From contig DAOTXL010000102.1 in NCBI GenBank assembly GCA_034435455.1, forward strand, positions 1 to 64,000: DNA of 64,000 nucleotides. The letters run 5' to 3'. This stretch comes from DAOTXL01 sp034435455. Its GTDB lineage: Bacteria > Chloroflexota > Anaerolineae > JAAYZQ01. Below are positions 1-8,171 of this stretch, in pieces (position 1 is the first letter of the stretch; each line of letters starts with the position of its first letter). A program made the position numbers and the translations under genes. Under the pieces are notes generated by a model. The model was not told where the DNA came from. It saw only the letters and a list, made by a program, of their open reading frames with translations, and made no database searches.

Positions 1-323
1 AGATGGCGTTGGGGGTACTCCAGACGGCCTGTCGGCAGGGAATCCGGGTGCCCCATGACCTGGCCGTCGTGGGGTTCGACGGCCTGCCAGAAGCGGCCTA
101 CTACTGGCCCCCCCTCACCACCATCTACCAGGACCTGCGGAACCTTGGCTGGACGGCTGTGCGAGAGTTGGTCCGGGCCATTGAAGCAAACCGTTATGAG
201 CAGGAAATTTTTGAACCCCGATCGATCTCCCTTCGCCCGGAACTGATCGTCCGGGAGAGCTCCACCAACCACCGGGATTCAAGCCTGGAGGCACCGATCC
301 CATCCATGTTGGATTCTTTTTGA
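1..323 (+). CDS. LacI-family transcriptional regulator, C-terminal part (5' end outside window)
   Basis: Only the last ~106 residues are present; the reading frame is open to the left edge. The segment contains the typical end of the periplasmic-binding-protein-like effector domain of LacI/GalR repressors, with ALGVLQTA, VPHDLAVVGFDG and the LTTIYQDLRNLG stretch. The DNA-binding HTH lies off the window. It stands 12 bp before a sugar isomerase gene on the same strand, so it probably senses the pentose handled by the following operon and controls it. The operator cannot be seen because the promoter is upstream of the window. Family assignment is firm; the effector sugar is inferred from context. 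Confidence 0.85.
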   Translation, partial: MALGVLQTACRQGIRVPHDLAVVGFDGLPEAAYYWPPLTTIYQDLRNLGWTAVRELVRAIEANRYEQEIFEPRSISLRPELIVRESSTNHRDSSLEAPIPSMLDSF

Positions 324-335
324 TGGAGAAAGAGA

Positions 336-1745
336 ATGAAAAAATTCACCCTTGGAGTTATCGTCGGCAATCGGGGTTTTTTCCCTGACCACCTGTGCGA
401 GGCTGGGCGGCAAGAGGTATTGCGCGTGTTGGCCGAAGAGGGGATAGAGGCCATCGCTCTCAACACCTCAGACACCCCTTTTGGCTCGGTCGAGACGTTG
501 CAAGATGCCGAAAAGTGCGCCGCGCTATTCCGGGCGCACCGGGCCGAGATCGATGGCATTCTGGTCACTCTACCCAACTTTGGCGACGAGCGGGCGGTCG
601 CCAACGCCATCCGGATGGCCGATCTGAACGTGCCGGTGCTGGTCCACGCCTTCCCCGACGAGATCGGCAAGATGACGGTCGCCGACCGGCGGGACAGCTT
701 CTGCGGCAAGATGTCGGTGTGCAACAATCTGTGGCAATACGGCATTGCCTACACCCTCACCGCCCTTCACACCGTGGCTCCCGACTCGGACGGCTTTCGC
801 CAGGACCTGCGCCGGTTTGCCGGGACCTGTCGCGTGGTGCGCGGGCTGCGCGGGGCCCGATTCGGGATGTTGGGTGCCCGGCCGGCAGCCTTTATCACCG
901 TGCGGTTCAGCGAAAAGTTGCTGGAAAGGGCCGGCATCAGCGTCGAAGTCCTGGACCTGTCGGAGGCTTTTGGCCGGGCCAACTGCCTGGCAGCAGACGA
1001 TCCGGCCGTCCGCGACAAGTTGAGCGCCCTTGCGAGCTACGTCCCCACCGCCGGCATCCCCAAAGAGGCGTTGCTCAAGATGGCCAGGTTCGCCGTAGTG
1101 ACCGAGCGGTGGATGGAGGAAAACCGGCTGGTGGCCACGGCCGTGCAGTGTTGGACCTCCATGGAAGAGTACTTTGGCGTCGTCCCCTGTGCGGTGATGA
1201 GCATGATGAGCAACGCCCTCAAGCCCAGCGCCTGCGAGACCGACATCACCGGTGCCATCGGCATGTACGCCATGGCCCTGGCCTCCGGCAAACCCAGCGC
1301 GCTGGTGGATTGGAACAACAACTATGGCGACGATCCCGACAAGGGGGTGATCTTTCACTGCAGCAACCTCCCAGCCGATTTCTTTCAGGAACCGGAGATG
1401 TCTTACCAGGAGATCATCGCCGGTACGGTGGGCAAAGAGAACACCTATGGGACCCTGGTGGGCCGGATCAGGTCTGGGCCGTTTACCTACTGCCGGGTGT
1501 CCACCGACGATGAGTATGGGTCCATCCGCGCCTATCTGGGAGAAGGCCTGTTGACCGACGATCCGCTGGAAACCTTTGGCGGCTTTGGGGTGGTCCAGAT
1601 CCCGAATTTCCAGGGCCTGCTCCACTACATCTGCGCGAACGGCTACGAGCACCATGTGGCGGTGAACCGTTCGCAGGTGGCCGACGCCTTGCACGAGGCG
1701 TTGGCCAGGTACATGGGTTGGGATGTCTATTATCATAAGGCCTGA
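336..1745 (+). CDS. L-fucose/L-arabinose isomerase-family protein (probable aldopentose isomerase)
   Basis: A 469-residue cytoplasmic sugar isomerase of the FucI/AraA-like superfamily, not the canonical AraA sequence type. Candidate metal ligands are Glu301 in SACETDITGAIG and Asp325 in SALVDWNNN; their 24-residue spacing equals that of Glu337/Asp361 in E. coli FucI. A His pair near 439-440 (YEHHVAV) would supply the third ligand. GGAGAAAGAG precedes the ATG. The gene is followed by a furanose-type ABC transporter, ribulokinase (araB) and ribulose-5-phosphate 4-epimerase (araD). No other isomerase is present in the visible operon, so the likely role is L-arabinose to L-ribulose. Substrate is inferred from context; a fucose-like or other aldose substrate remains possible. 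Confidence 0.8.
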   Translation: MKKFTLGVIVGNRGFFPDHLCEAGRQEVLRVLAEEGIEAIALNTSDTPFGSVETLQDAEKCAALFRAHRAEIDGILVTLPNFGDERAVANAIRMADLNVPVLVHAFPDEIGKMTVADRRDSFCGKMSVCNNLWQYGIAYTLTALHTVAPDSDGFRQDLRRFAGTCRVVRGLRGARFGMLGARPAAFITVRFSEKLLERAGISVEVLDLSEAFGRANCLAADDPAVRDKLSALASYVPTAGIPKEALLKMARFAVVTERWMEENRLVATAVQCWTSMEEYFGVVPCAVMSMMSNALKPSACETDITGAIGMYAMALASGKPSALVDWNNNYGDDPDKGVIFHCSNLPADFFQEPEMSYQEIIAGTVGKENTYGTLVGRIRSGPFTYCRVSTDDEYGSIRAYLGEGLLTDDPLETFGGFGVVQIPNFQGLLHYICANGYEHHVAVNRSQVADALHEALARYMGWDVYYHKA

Positions 1746-1867
1746 AGCTCACAGAGGGCCGGGATGTACAGGAGGGGATGGGGCTCCATGACTGAGGCAG
1801 AGCTCGAGCAGCTCCGGTGAGATCTGTTGGAAGCAAAATTCAAAAAATGTGAAGAAAGGAGAAGAAA

Positions 1868-2863
1868 ATGAGCGTCGCAAAGAATCTGTTCAGAGCAGCG
1901 ATGGTGCTGCTGATCCTGGCGTCGGTGTTGATCGCCGCCTGTGGTGGCCCCCAACCGACCGCCACCCCCAAGGTCTATACGTACAAGGACATGGTGGTCG
2001 GCTTTCTCCAGACCGGTTCTGAGGGTGGCTGGCGCGCTGCCAACACCGCCTCGTTCAAAGAGACGGCAGAACAACTGGGCATCACGCTCAAGTTCTACGA
2101 TTCCCAGAACGACCTGGCGAAGCAGGTGGCCGGCTTTCGCCAGTTCATCCAGGACAAGGAGGTGAACGTCATCATCCTGGCTGCTCTGGAGACGACCGGC
2201 TGGGAAGATGTGCTGAAAGAAGCCCAGGCCGCCGGCAAGATCGTCGTCCTGGAGGACCGCCGCATTGACGCGCCGGATACCCTGTATGCCACCTACATCG
2301 GCTCCGACTTTGCCGAAGAGGGGCGCAAGTCCGCCGTCGAGTTGTGCAAACTCCTCGAGAACAGCCCGAAAAAGAATGTGTGGGAGCTGGTTGGCAACGT
2401 CGGTTCTTCGGCCGCCAAGGACCGCAGCCAGGGGTTCCGCGAAAAGATGGGCGACTGTGGGATGACGATCACCAAGAGCCAGACCGCCAACTGGAGCATC
2501 ACCGAAGGCAAGCAGGTGACCGAGGCCTGGCTGAAGGAGACCAAGGATGTCCAGGCCATCTTTGCCCAGAATGACGAGATGGGGCTGGGCGCCATCGAGG
2601 CGTTGAAGGAGGCCGGCCTCAGGCCCGGCGTGGATGTCTATGTCCTGTCGGTTGACGCAACCGCCGGTGCCTTCAAGGCCATGCTGGCCGGCGAGTTGAA
2701 TGTGACCGTCGAGTGCAACCCGCTCCTCGCCCCGCAGGTATACGAAGCGGCGCTGAAGGCGCTCAACGGCGAACAGTTGCCCAAGTGGGTTCCTTCCCAG
2801 GAAGGGGTGTTCCGCTCCACCGACCCGAACCTGCAGGCGATTGCCGAAGGCCGCAAGTACTAG
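1868..2863 (+). CDS. Sugar ABC transporter substrate-binding lipoprotein, YtfQ-like
   Basis: A 331-residue periplasmic-binding-protein type 1 (ribose/galactofuranose class). The signal peptide ends in a lipobox (LIAAC, Cys about residue 25) followed by a short Pro/Thr linker, so it is membrane-anchored outside the cell. The core resembles E. coli YtfQ: VGFLQTGSEGGWRAA, ETTGWEDVLKEAQ, DRSQGF, AQNDEMGLGAIEALKEAGL. YtfQ binds furanose sugars, so a furanose form of arabinose or galactose is a reasonable ligand. Start is the ATG after AGAAAGGAGAAG. The 122 bp between it and the isomerase gene hold no gene. It is followed by its ATPase and two permeases, the same order as ytfQRT-yjfF. Confidence 0.9.
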   Translation: MSVAKNLFRAAMVLLILASVLIAACGGPQPTATPKVYTYKDMVVGFLQTGSEGGWRAANTASFKETAEQLGITLKFYDSQNDLAKQVAGFRQFIQDKEVNVIILAALETTGWEDVLKEAQAAGKIVVLEDRRIDAPDTLYATYIGSDFAEEGRKSAVELCKLLENSPKKNVWELVGNVGSSAAKDRSQGFREKMGDCGMTITKSQTANWSITEGKQVTEAWLKETKDVQAIFAQNDEMGLGAIEALKEAGLRPGVDVYVLSVDATAGAFKAMLAGELNVTVECNPLLAPQVYEAALKALNGEQLPKWVPSQEGVFRSTDPNLQAIAEGRKY

Positions 2864-2995
2864 GGTTTGCGGTGCAGGTTCCGGGGCCGGGGGTGTGTCC
2901 CTTGTGGCCCTGTAGAACCGAGGCGGAGGAGCGGCGGGTAGGCGGTGCCGCTCCTCTGCCCCTCCCGATTCTGCGGGGCATGGCAGAGGTGGCGC

Positions 2996-4513
2996 ATGTC
3001 AGATTCTGACCAGATTGTGGTAGAGATGCGGGGGATCGACAAGGCGTTCCCCGGCGTTCAGGCCCTCTCAAAAGTGGATTTTGTATTACGGCGCGGTGAG
3101 ATCCATGCCCTTGTAGGCGAGAATGGTGCAGGCAAGTCAACCCTCATCAAGGTGCTCACCGGGGTCGAGAGGCAGGATGCCGGCACGATCGCCCTCGAAG
3201 GAAAAGAGGTCATCATCAGAACCCCTCTCCACGCCCAGAAGCTGGGCATCAGCACGGTGTACCAGGAGATCAACCTGTGCCCGAACCTGACCGTAGCGGA
3301 GAATATCTTGATCGGCCGGGAGCCCAGGAAGTTGCTGGGGGTAGATTGGAAGGCCATAAACAGGCAGGCCAGGCTGGCCCTCCAGCACCTGGACATTGAC
3401 ATTGACGTGACCCAGCCGTTGGGTTCCTATTCGGTAGCCATCCAGCAGATGGCGGCCATCGCCCGGGCACTCGAGATCTCCTCCGCCAAGGTTTTGATCC
3501 TGGACGAACCCACCTCCAGCCTCGATACCCACGAAACCGCCCAGCTTTTCGGGGTGATGCGCAAACTGAAAAGCGAAGGGGTCTCGATCATCTTTATCAC
3601 CCACTTTATTGACCAGGTCTACGAGATTTCGGACCGGATCACCATCCTCCGCAACGGGAACCTGGTGGGGACCTTTGAGACGGCAACCATTCCGCGCCTG
3701 GAACTGATCGCCCGGATGATCGGGCGGGAGTTGACCGAATTCGACGAGATGTCGCGGATCAAGCTCACAAGCAGCCAGCAGATCAAGCGCGAAGTGCTGC
3801 TCGAAGCCCGCCAGCTTGGCCGCAGGGGGGCCATCGAACCGCTTGACCTGGAGTTGCATGCCGGCGAAGTCCTCGGTTTTGCCGGGCTGCTGGGATCGGG
3901 GCGCACCGAAACCGCCCACCTGCTGTTCGGGATCGAGAAGCCCGACAACGGCACCGTCCGGCTGGCCGGGCGCGTGATCGAGCATTTTTCCCCACTGGCC
4001 TCCGTCAGCCGGGGCATCGCCCTGTGCCCCGAAGACAGAAAAGAGGCCGGCATTGTAGACGGCCTGACGGTCCGGGAGAATATCATCCTGGCCCTGCAGG
4101 CCAGCCGGGGCTGGTTCAGGTATCTGAGCAGCCAACAGCAGTATGAAATAGCCGACAGGTACATCAAGCTGCTGAATATCGCGACCCCTTCTGCCGACCG
4201 GCCGGTCAAGAACTTGAGCGGCGGCAATCAGCAGAAGGTGATCCTGGCCCGTTGGCTTGCCACAAACCCGCAGATCCTGATCCTGGATGAACCGACCCGC
4301 GGCATTGATGTGGGAGCAAAAGCCGAGATCCAGAAGCTGGTCTTGTCGCTGGCCGAGGAAGGCAAGTCGTGCGTGTTCATCTCCTCCGAGCTGGAAGAGG
4401 TGTTGCGCACCAGCCATCGCATCGTCGTGCTGCGGGACCGGAAAAAGGTCACGGAGATCAGCGGCGAGGTAGAGGAGCATGTCATTATGCAATGGATGGC
4501 CGGGGGTGACTGA
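2996..4513 (+). CDS. Sugar ABC transporter ATP-binding protein (tandem ATPase, YtfR/RbsA type)
   Basis: A 505-residue duplicated ABC ATPase. The N-terminal half has Walker A GENGAGKST and Walker B KVLILDEPTSSLD. The C-terminal half has the degenerate Walker A GLLGSGRTE usual in this family, signature LSGGNQQK and Walker B ILILDEPTRGID. I chose the ATG at 2996 (MSDSDQIV) over an in-frame ATG 51 bp upstream because the upstream residues do not look like the family and a GAGGTGG stretch lies just before 2996. It energises import by the two following permeases. Its stop codon overlaps the next ATG (TGATG), which indicates translational coupling. Confidence 0.93.
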   Translation: MSDSDQIVVEMRGIDKAFPGVQALSKVDFVLRRGEIHALVGENGAGKSTLIKVLTGVERQDAGTIALEGKEVIIRTPLHAQKLGISTVYQEINLCPNLTVAENILIGREPRKLLGVDWKAINRQARLALQHLDIDIDVTQPLGSYSVAIQQMAAIARALEISSAKVLILDEPTSSLDTHETAQLFGVMRKLKSEGVSIIFITHFIDQVYEISDRITILRNGNLVGTFETATIPRLELIARMIGRELTEFDEMSRIKLTSSQQIKREVLLEARQLGRRGAIEPLDLELHAGEVLGFAGLLGSGRTETAHLLFGIEKPDNGTVRLAGRVIEHFSPLASVSRGIALCPEDRKEAGIVDGLTVRENIILALQASRGWFRYLSSQQQYEIADRYIKLLNIATPSADRPVKNLSGGNQQKVILARWLATNPQILILDEPTRGIDVGAKAEIQKLVLSLAEEGKSCVFISSELEEVLRTSHRIVVLRDRKKVTEISGEVEEHVIMQWMAGGD

Positions 4514-5589
4514 TGGGACAGATCAAACCCTCCTTCAGTTGGCGGACGGTAACCGAGAGCAGGCTTTTTTTCCCGCTCGTTGCCTTTGCCCTGATCCTGC
4601 TCTTCGACCTGATTGCCGTCCCTGGGTTTTTCACCATTCAGACCCGGGAAGGCAACCTGTATGGCAGCCTGATCGATATCTTGCGAAACGGTTCGACCGT
4701 TTCCCTGTTGGCTATCGGCATGACCCTTGTCATCGCCACCGGCGGGGTGGACCTCTCGGTGGGGGCGGTCATGGCCATTGCCGCTTCGGTGGCGGCCCTG
4801 CTGATGAATCCGTACGTGCTGGCCACAGAGCTGCCGCCGCACCTGATGAGGTTGATCAATGACCCGCACTTTACCTACCAGCCCCTCTGGATCGTGATCC
4901 TGGTGGCGCTCCTTGTGTCCGCCCTCTGTGGCCTGTGGAATGGGCTGCTGGTGGCTTACGTGCGGATTCAACCCATGGTGGGCACCCTGATCCTGATGAT
5001 CGCCGGCCGGGGCATCGCTCAGCTCATCACCAATGGGGTGAGAATCCAGATCTTTTACGAACCATACGCTTTCATCGGCCAGGGCTGGATCGTTCTCCCC
5101 TTTTCTCTGTACATTGTGGCCTTTGTGTTCATCATCGCCTGGCTCCTGACCCGCAAGACGGCCGTCGGGCTGTTCATCGAATCGGTGGGCATCAATTCCC
5201 GCTCCAGTTTCTACAGCGGTATCGAAGAAAAAAGGATCAAGCTGCTGGCCTACACCTTTTGCGGTCTGTGTGCCGGGATAGCCGGCCTGGTGGCCAGTTC
5301 GAACATCAAAACGTCGGACGCCTTTAACATCGGCATGACCAACGAACTGGATGCCATCCTGGCGGTTGTCATCGGTGGCACGTTGATGTCGGGGGGCCGC
5401 TTCTCTCTGTTCGCCAGCATTGTCGGGGCCTGGGTCATCCAGGCGATCACGACCTCGATGTATGCGATCGGGGTTCCGGCGTTTGCCCTACAGGCCATCA
5501 AAGGGGTGGTGGTCATCTTTGTCATCCTCCTCTATTCGGAACAGGTCAGAAGCCTTGTCCGCAAGATCGGGGCGCAGAAAGAGGCTTGA
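4513..5589 (+). CDS. Sugar ABC transporter permease 1 (YtfT-like)
   Basis: A 358-residue integral membrane protein of the BPD_transp_2 (RbsC/AraH/YtfT) family with about 8-10 hydrophobic segments. The family hallmark GMTLVIATGGVDLSVGAV is at roughly residues 73-90, and AVVIGGTLMSGGR lies in the C-terminal half. A poorly hydrophobic stretch around residues 105-118 contains the sequence PPHLMRLINDPH. It starts inside the stop of the ATPase gene and ends within a few bases of the start of a second permease, so the pair should form a heterodimeric channel as YtfT/YjfF do. Confidence 0.92.
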   Translation: MGQIKPSFSWRTVTESRLFFPLVAFALILLFDLIAVPGFFTIQTREGNLYGSLIDILRNGSTVSLLAIGMTLVIATGGVDLSVGAVMAIAASVAALLMNPYVLATELPPHLMRLINDPHFTYQPLWIVILVALLVSALCGLWNGLLVAYVRIQPMVGTLILMIAGRGIAQLITNGVRIQIFYEPYAFIGQGWIVLPFSLYIVAFVFIIAWLLTRKTAVGLFIESVGINSRSSFYSGIEEKRIKLLAYTFCGLCAGIAGLVASSNIKTSDAFNIGMTNELDAILAVVIGGTLMSGGRFSLFASIVGAWVIQAITTSMYAIGVPAFALQAIKGVVVIFVILLYSEQVRSLVRKIGAQKEA

Positions 5590-5594
5590 CTGCC

Positions 5595-7196
5595 ATGCGA
5601 AGAATAGGTGATCTGGTTTCCACTTATCAGCGGTTCATTCCGCTGGCGGCGACGGCGCTGTTGGCTTTTGTCGCCTATGGAGTCGGCGCGATCTTTTACC
5701 CAGGCATGCGTGATCCGCAGGTCTTTATCAACATCTTTCGCAACAACGCCCATCTGTTGATCAGCGCCACAGGCATGACGCTGGTCATCCTCACCGGGGG
5801 CATTGACCTGTCGGTCGGGGGGGTGATGGCATTGACGACGGTCGCCTCTGCCGCGCTGCTCCGCGAAGGGTGGAACGCCTGGGTGGTCATCCTGTTGATG
5901 CTGGCCATGGGGACGGCCTTTGGCGCGATCATGGGCAACATCATTGCCCACATGAAGGTGCAACCCTTCATCGCCACCCTGGCAGGCATGTGGGTGGCCC
6001 GCGGGCTGTGCTTTTTCATCAGCGATGATGCCATCGCCATCCGGGATCGTACCTTTCGCATCCTCGGCGGGACCAGGATTCTGATCCCAGGGCTGAGCGA
6101 TCCGGCCACCAAACAGGGGGATTTCATCTCGATCTTTATCCTCGTCGCCTTTCTCGTCCTGGCGGCCGGGATCTACCTTACTCACTACCGGCGCTTTGGC
6201 CGCACCGTGTACGCCATCGGCGGGAATGAGGGGAGGAATGAACAATCGGCCCGGCTGATGGGCCTGCCGGTGGACTCGACCAAGGTGTTGGTGTACACCT
6301 TGAACGGGTTCTGCTCGGCTTTGGCCGGCATTGCCCTGGCCGTGTTTGTGATGTCGGGGCACGGTCTCTATGCCAACGGCGTGGAGCTGGACGTCATCGC
6401 TTCGGTGGTGATGGGGGGCACGTCGCTGAGCGGTGGGGTGGGGTATGTGTTCGGCACCTTGTTCGGCGTGCTCATCCTCGGCATCACCCAGACCCTGATC
6501 CAGTTCAACGGCACCCTGAGTTCGTGGTGGACCCGGATCGTGATCGGCTTGCTCACGCTGGTTTTTATCGGCGTGCAGACCCTGCTGGCTACCCGGAGAG
6601 GTGGCCGTGGCCGGGCCAGGGGGGCCGGTGTGGCAGCCGCCCTGGGCCAGCGCCGGGCGCTGGTCTTTGGCGGCATCGCGGTCCTGGTGCTCGCCGTCGG
6701 CGTGTCGGTGCTTGCGACCGGCCTGGGCCGGGGGTCGGCAGAGGGTGAGGCAACCGCCACTTCGACGCCGGGATCGGACAGGTGTGAGCCCCGGCCTTTC
6801 AGGCAGGACCAGGCCGAAATCGCCATGCAAACCGGAGCGGTGGTCACCTACGAGCGCAACGGTGGGCCCAATTGCATTGACGAACTCTATTTCATCTACC
6901 CGGACGGGCGGATCGTGGGCGACGACGGCGCGAACACCCTCCAGGCTCAGGTGTCCCCGGCCGAGGTGGAGGCGCTGTTGAAGGGCATTACTGACCTCGG
7001 GTGGTTCACAGACGAGATGTACAGCACCTGGCATACTCCCTGCAAGCAATGCTTCGGCTACTATGTCACCCTCTCTTATCAGGGTCAGATCAAGACGGTA
7101 AAAGGCGTGGATGGCGGGACCGATGCGCCGGCTGATTATTGGCAGGTCGTGTCGCTGATCAAGGGGATCGTCCCGAAATTCACCGCTGGCCCATAG
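5595..7196 (+). CDS. Sugar ABC transporter permease 2 (YjfF-like) fused to an extra C-terminal exported domain
   Basis: A 533-residue protein, about 200 residues longer than a normal permease. Residues 1 to ~335 are a BPD_transp_2 permease (GMTLVILTGGIDLSVGG; VVMGGTSLSGGVG). A basic linker (RRGGRGRARG) is followed by one more membrane span near 355-377, a Ser/Thr/Glu linker, then a ~140-residue domain (about 394-533) with four Cys including a CKQC pair. The added span should place this domain outside the membrane. The domain contains DELYFIYPDGRIVGDDG and a long helix EVEALLKGITDLGW; I do not recognise its function. The ATG at 5595 is preferred over the TTG at 5586, which overlaps the previous stop. 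The fusion is continuous with no frameshift. Confidence 0.88.
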   Translation: MRRIGDLVSTYQRFIPLAATALLAFVAYGVGAIFYPGMRDPQVFINIFRNNAHLLISATGMTLVILTGGIDLSVGGVMALTTVASAALLREGWNAWVVILLMLAMGTAFGAIMGNIIAHMKVQPFIATLAGMWVARGLCFFISDDAIAIRDRTFRILGGTRILIPGLSDPATKQGDFISIFILVAFLVLAAGIYLTHYRRFGRTVYAIGGNEGRNEQSARLMGLPVDSTKVLVYTLNGFCSALAGIALAVFVMSGHGLYANGVELDVIASVVMGGTSLSGGVGYVFGTLFGVLILGITQTLIQFNGTLSSWWTRIVIGLLTLVFIGVQTLLATRRGGRGRARGAGVAAALGQRRALVFGGIAVLVLAVGVSVLATGLGRGSAEGEATATSTPGSDRCEPRPFRQDQAEIAMQTGAVVTYERNGGPNCIDELYFIYPDGRIVGDDGANTLQAQVSPAEVEALLKGITDLGWFTDEMYSTWHTPCKQCFGYYVTLSYQGQIKTVKGVDGGTDAPADYWQVVSLIKGIVPKFTAGP

Positions 7197-7230
7197 GGGG
7201 TCGAAAGCGCCGGGGACAGGAGTGGAAAAG

Positions 7231-8148
7231 ATGAAGGGGAAAAAGGCGCTCGTTCCTATTTTGATCTGCGCCCTACTGCTGGGTGCCTGCGACTATATCG
7301 TATTACCGGAAGACCTGGACTCCTATGGTTCAAAGGGATCAAAGGGTTGGAGTGCGGTAGTGACCCACGTCGGCAAAACGGAGGCCGGCGACCTGCACAT
7401 TGACCTGACCATCCGAAATGAGACCGGCGATTGGAGCGCCATGCAGGCCGTGCCGGGCAAACCGGCCGTGCTCAAGACAGGCGACGGCAAGACCTCGAAC
7501 TGCGATACGGTCTTTATCAGCACGGGAGGTCACCGCCTGGCGCCGGGCTTTCAGATGAGGGGATACATCGGCGGGACCAAAGCGGAACAAAAGGTCCAAC
7601 TGATCTATGTGGAGTGCCAGGGGGCAGAAGCTGCCCCAGGTTCCACCCTCACCGTTGACTATAGCTACGTGACAGGCGAGTACAACTACTACTACCCGGA
7701 TGAGAACAAGGTGGACGCGACGCTGGAAGTCAAGCTCGACCGGGTTGTCACCGACCTCACCTACCCGGTCGCCGAAGAGGTCAAGGGGCTGATCCAAAAG
7801 CCCGGCACCGAGATCACTGCGATCAACAACGTCATCCTCACCCTCACCGGCGTCGAGCGCACCGATACCGGCCTGCTGTTCCAATGGCGGACTCACAATC
7901 CCGGCGAGTACCCCTCCTATGTGCACATTGGCAACCCACCCGTCATCGGCTCCGATGGCATCATCTACGGGTTCTATGAAACGCCCGACATTGTGTCGGT
8001 GCCGATCACCCCTGCCGGCGACAAGGCGGAATGGACTACCGAGGTGGTCGTCCCCCAGGATATCACCGGCCTGTACCTATTGCTGAGCGTCGAGTCGAAA
8101 AAACAGCGGCTTTTCATCAGTTATGCCGTGGACATCACCGACCTCTAG
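7231..8148 (+). CDS. Hypothetical lipoprotein in the arabinose operon
   Basis: A ~305-residue secreted protein with a short signal peptide and lipobox (LLLGAC, Cys near residue 20). The mature part is beta-rich, with two parts: a first half that carries an extracellular-domain-like pattern (HIDLTIRNETGDWSAM; Cys in TSNCDTVF and YVECQG) and a second half with a similar strand pattern (VILTLTGVERTDTGLLFQW). This could be two Ig-like or DUF4352-like beta sandwiches, but I cannot assign a family. ATG 7231 is chosen because AGGAG ends 8 nt before it; a GTG at 7222 overlaps that site. It lies between the transporter and araB, so it may help capture the sugar or anchor glycans at the cell surface. 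Confidence 0.7.
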   Translation: MKGKKALVPILICALLLGACDYIVLPEDLDSYGSKGSKGWSAVVTHVGKTEAGDLHIDLTIRNETGDWSAMQAVPGKPAVLKTGDGKTSNCDTVFISTGGHRLAPGFQMRGYIGGTKAEQKVQLIYVECQGAEAAPGSTLTVDYSYVTGEYNYYYPDENKVDATLEVKLDRVVTDLTYPVAEEVKGLIQKPGTEITAINNVILTLTGVERTDTGLLFQWRTHNPGEYPSYVHIGNPPVIGSDGIIYGFYETPDIVSVPITPAGDKAEWTTEVVVPQDITGLYLLLSVESKKQRLFISYAVDITDL

Positions 8149-8171
8149 TTTCTGACTACAACGAGGGAAAA

